Of a DNA stretch of 7,626 nt, positions 7,074 through 7,626 are shown piece after piece (position 1 is the first letter of the stretch; every line of letters starts with the position of its first letter). Below the pieces are notes generated by a model that saw only the letters and a list, made by a program, of their open reading frames with translations, did not search any database and had not been told where the DNA came from. Source of the stretch: Thermoguttaceae bacterium. GTDB lineage: Bacteria; Planctomycetota; Planctomycetia; Pirellulales; Thermoguttaceae. The translations under genes were made by a program, and so were the position numbers. The DNA lies in NCBI GenBank assembly GCA_017454585.1, contig JAFTCU010000337.1, forward strand, positions 1 through 7,626, written 5' to 3'.

Positions 7074-7626
7074 TTACAATATGCCGCGTTTCTGCAAATC
7101 AAGCCGTGCCTGTTTTGCGTCAGTGAAGAGGATCCCGTCGATCCCAAGGTCGCATGCCGCCTGAACGTTTTCCGTTCGGTCGTCGAAGAAAACGATTTCG
7201 TTCAGCCTAACTCCGGCACGCTGGGCCGCCCGCTCGTAAATTTCCGGGTACGGCTTTCGCGCCTTCAGAAGCACACTGGCCAGCGGAAGGTCGAAAAGCC
7301 CGAAAACCTCCGGGTAATTCTCCAGGCAAAAATCCCAATGTACTTGGCAAATATTCGAAAGCACGCCGAGGCGAAAACCCGCAGCCTTCAGGTCCTTCAC
7401 CAGTTCCAGAGAGTCCGGCCAAACCGTGAAAATGTCGCGGTGGGCCTTTTCAAATGCCTCGCGGGAAATCGTCATCCCGAAGTTTTCGCGGACCCACTGG
7501 TACAAATCCTCGGAACTGATCTGGTCGGTTTCGATCGCCTCGCAGACTGGCGTCTTTTCGGCAAGCGTCGCGTTCATGATGGCCACTCCATCCAGGCCGG
7601 TCAGGGCGTTCAGACGGCGCGCGGCC
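7074..7626 (-). CDS. HAD-superfamily phosphatase, subfamily IA, YihX-like (5' partial)
   Basis: A haloacid dehalogenase-type hydrolase, probably a phosphatase acting on a small phosphorylated metabolite in the cytoplasm. The frame is open to the right edge, and residues before the in-frame GTG at 7586 (AARRLNALTG and on) still fit the helical cap region, so the gene starts outside the window and its motif I (DxD, the nucleophile) is not visible. Seen, numbering from that GTG: the cap helices (about 5-55), motif II in LGVLSN (S77), motif III in ARKPYPEIY (K111) and motif IV in IVFFDDRTENV (D135, D136). The LSN...W...YPE...RKP.PEIY...VFFDD pattern resembles YihX, a glucose-1-phosphate phosphatase of E. 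coli, but the substrate cannot be fixed. The zinc-ribbon gene follows after 52 bases on the same strand, which suggests co-transcription from a promoter beyond the window. Confidence 0.9.
   Translation of the reverse strand, partial: AARRLNALTGLDGVAIMNATLAEKTPVCEAIETDQISSEDLYQWVRENFGMTISREAFEKAHRDIFTVWPDSLELVKDLKAAGFRLGVLSNICQVHWDFCLENYPEVFGLFDLPLASVLLKARKPYPEIYERAAQRAGVRLNEIVFFDDRTENVQAACDLGIDGILFTDAKQARLDLQKRGIL

Noticed and set aside
7028..7164. Perfect Shine-Dalgarno-like AAGGAGG on the plus strand followed by a CTG-started frame of about 40 codons
   Set aside because: The frame is antisense to the HAD gene end, needs a rare start codon, and its product resembles nothing. The AAGGAGG is more simply explained as the complement of the leader sequence on the minus strand.

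Overview
The window is an ordinary-looking chromosomal segment of a bacterium with dense, intron-free coding and gaps of at most about 85 bases. It holds seven protein genes. The first runs off the left edge and the last (on the minus strand) runs off the right edge. I see no tRNA, rRNA, CRISPR array, transposase, integrase or phage gene. The style of the proteins suggests a Gram-negative-type bacterium of the Planctomycetes-Verrucomicrobia-Chlamydiae group, perhaps Lentisphaerae or Kiritimatiellae. These features are a secreted GH32 fructanase with an N-terminal beta domain, a TIGR03960-like radical SAM protein, and irregular use of Shine-Dalgarno sites. This placement is an inference and is not secure.

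Left part (1-3259, plus strand, GC-rich): the C-terminal three quarters or more of an uncharacterised radical SAM protein with a B12-binding-like N-terminal region, then, after 50 bases, a complete secreted glycoside hydrolase of family 32 that should release fructose from sucrose, inulin or levan. No sugar transporter, fructokinase or regulator lies next to it.

Middle part (3260-6460, plus strand, lower GC at its start): an M24 Xaa-Pro peptidase, the biotin carboxyl carrier protein AccB and the biotin carboxylase AccC. They read as one transcription unit, with a possible promoter before the peptidase and a convincing rho-independent terminator after accC. AccB and AccC form the biotin half of acetyl-CoA carboxylase, the first step of fatty acid synthesis. 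The carboxyltransferase genes accA and accD are not here. The order resembles the common peptidase-efp-accB-accC cluster, but the elongation factor P gene is missing.

Right part (6473-7626, minus strand): a HAD-family phosphatase, cut by the window edge, followed 52 bases later by a small basic protein with two zinc ribbons whose function I do not recognise. They are probably co-transcribed and converge on the acc unit.

Nothing here amounts to a clear new system. The best leads are the double zinc-ribbon protein, the missing efp, and the unusual C-terminus of the radical SAM protein.
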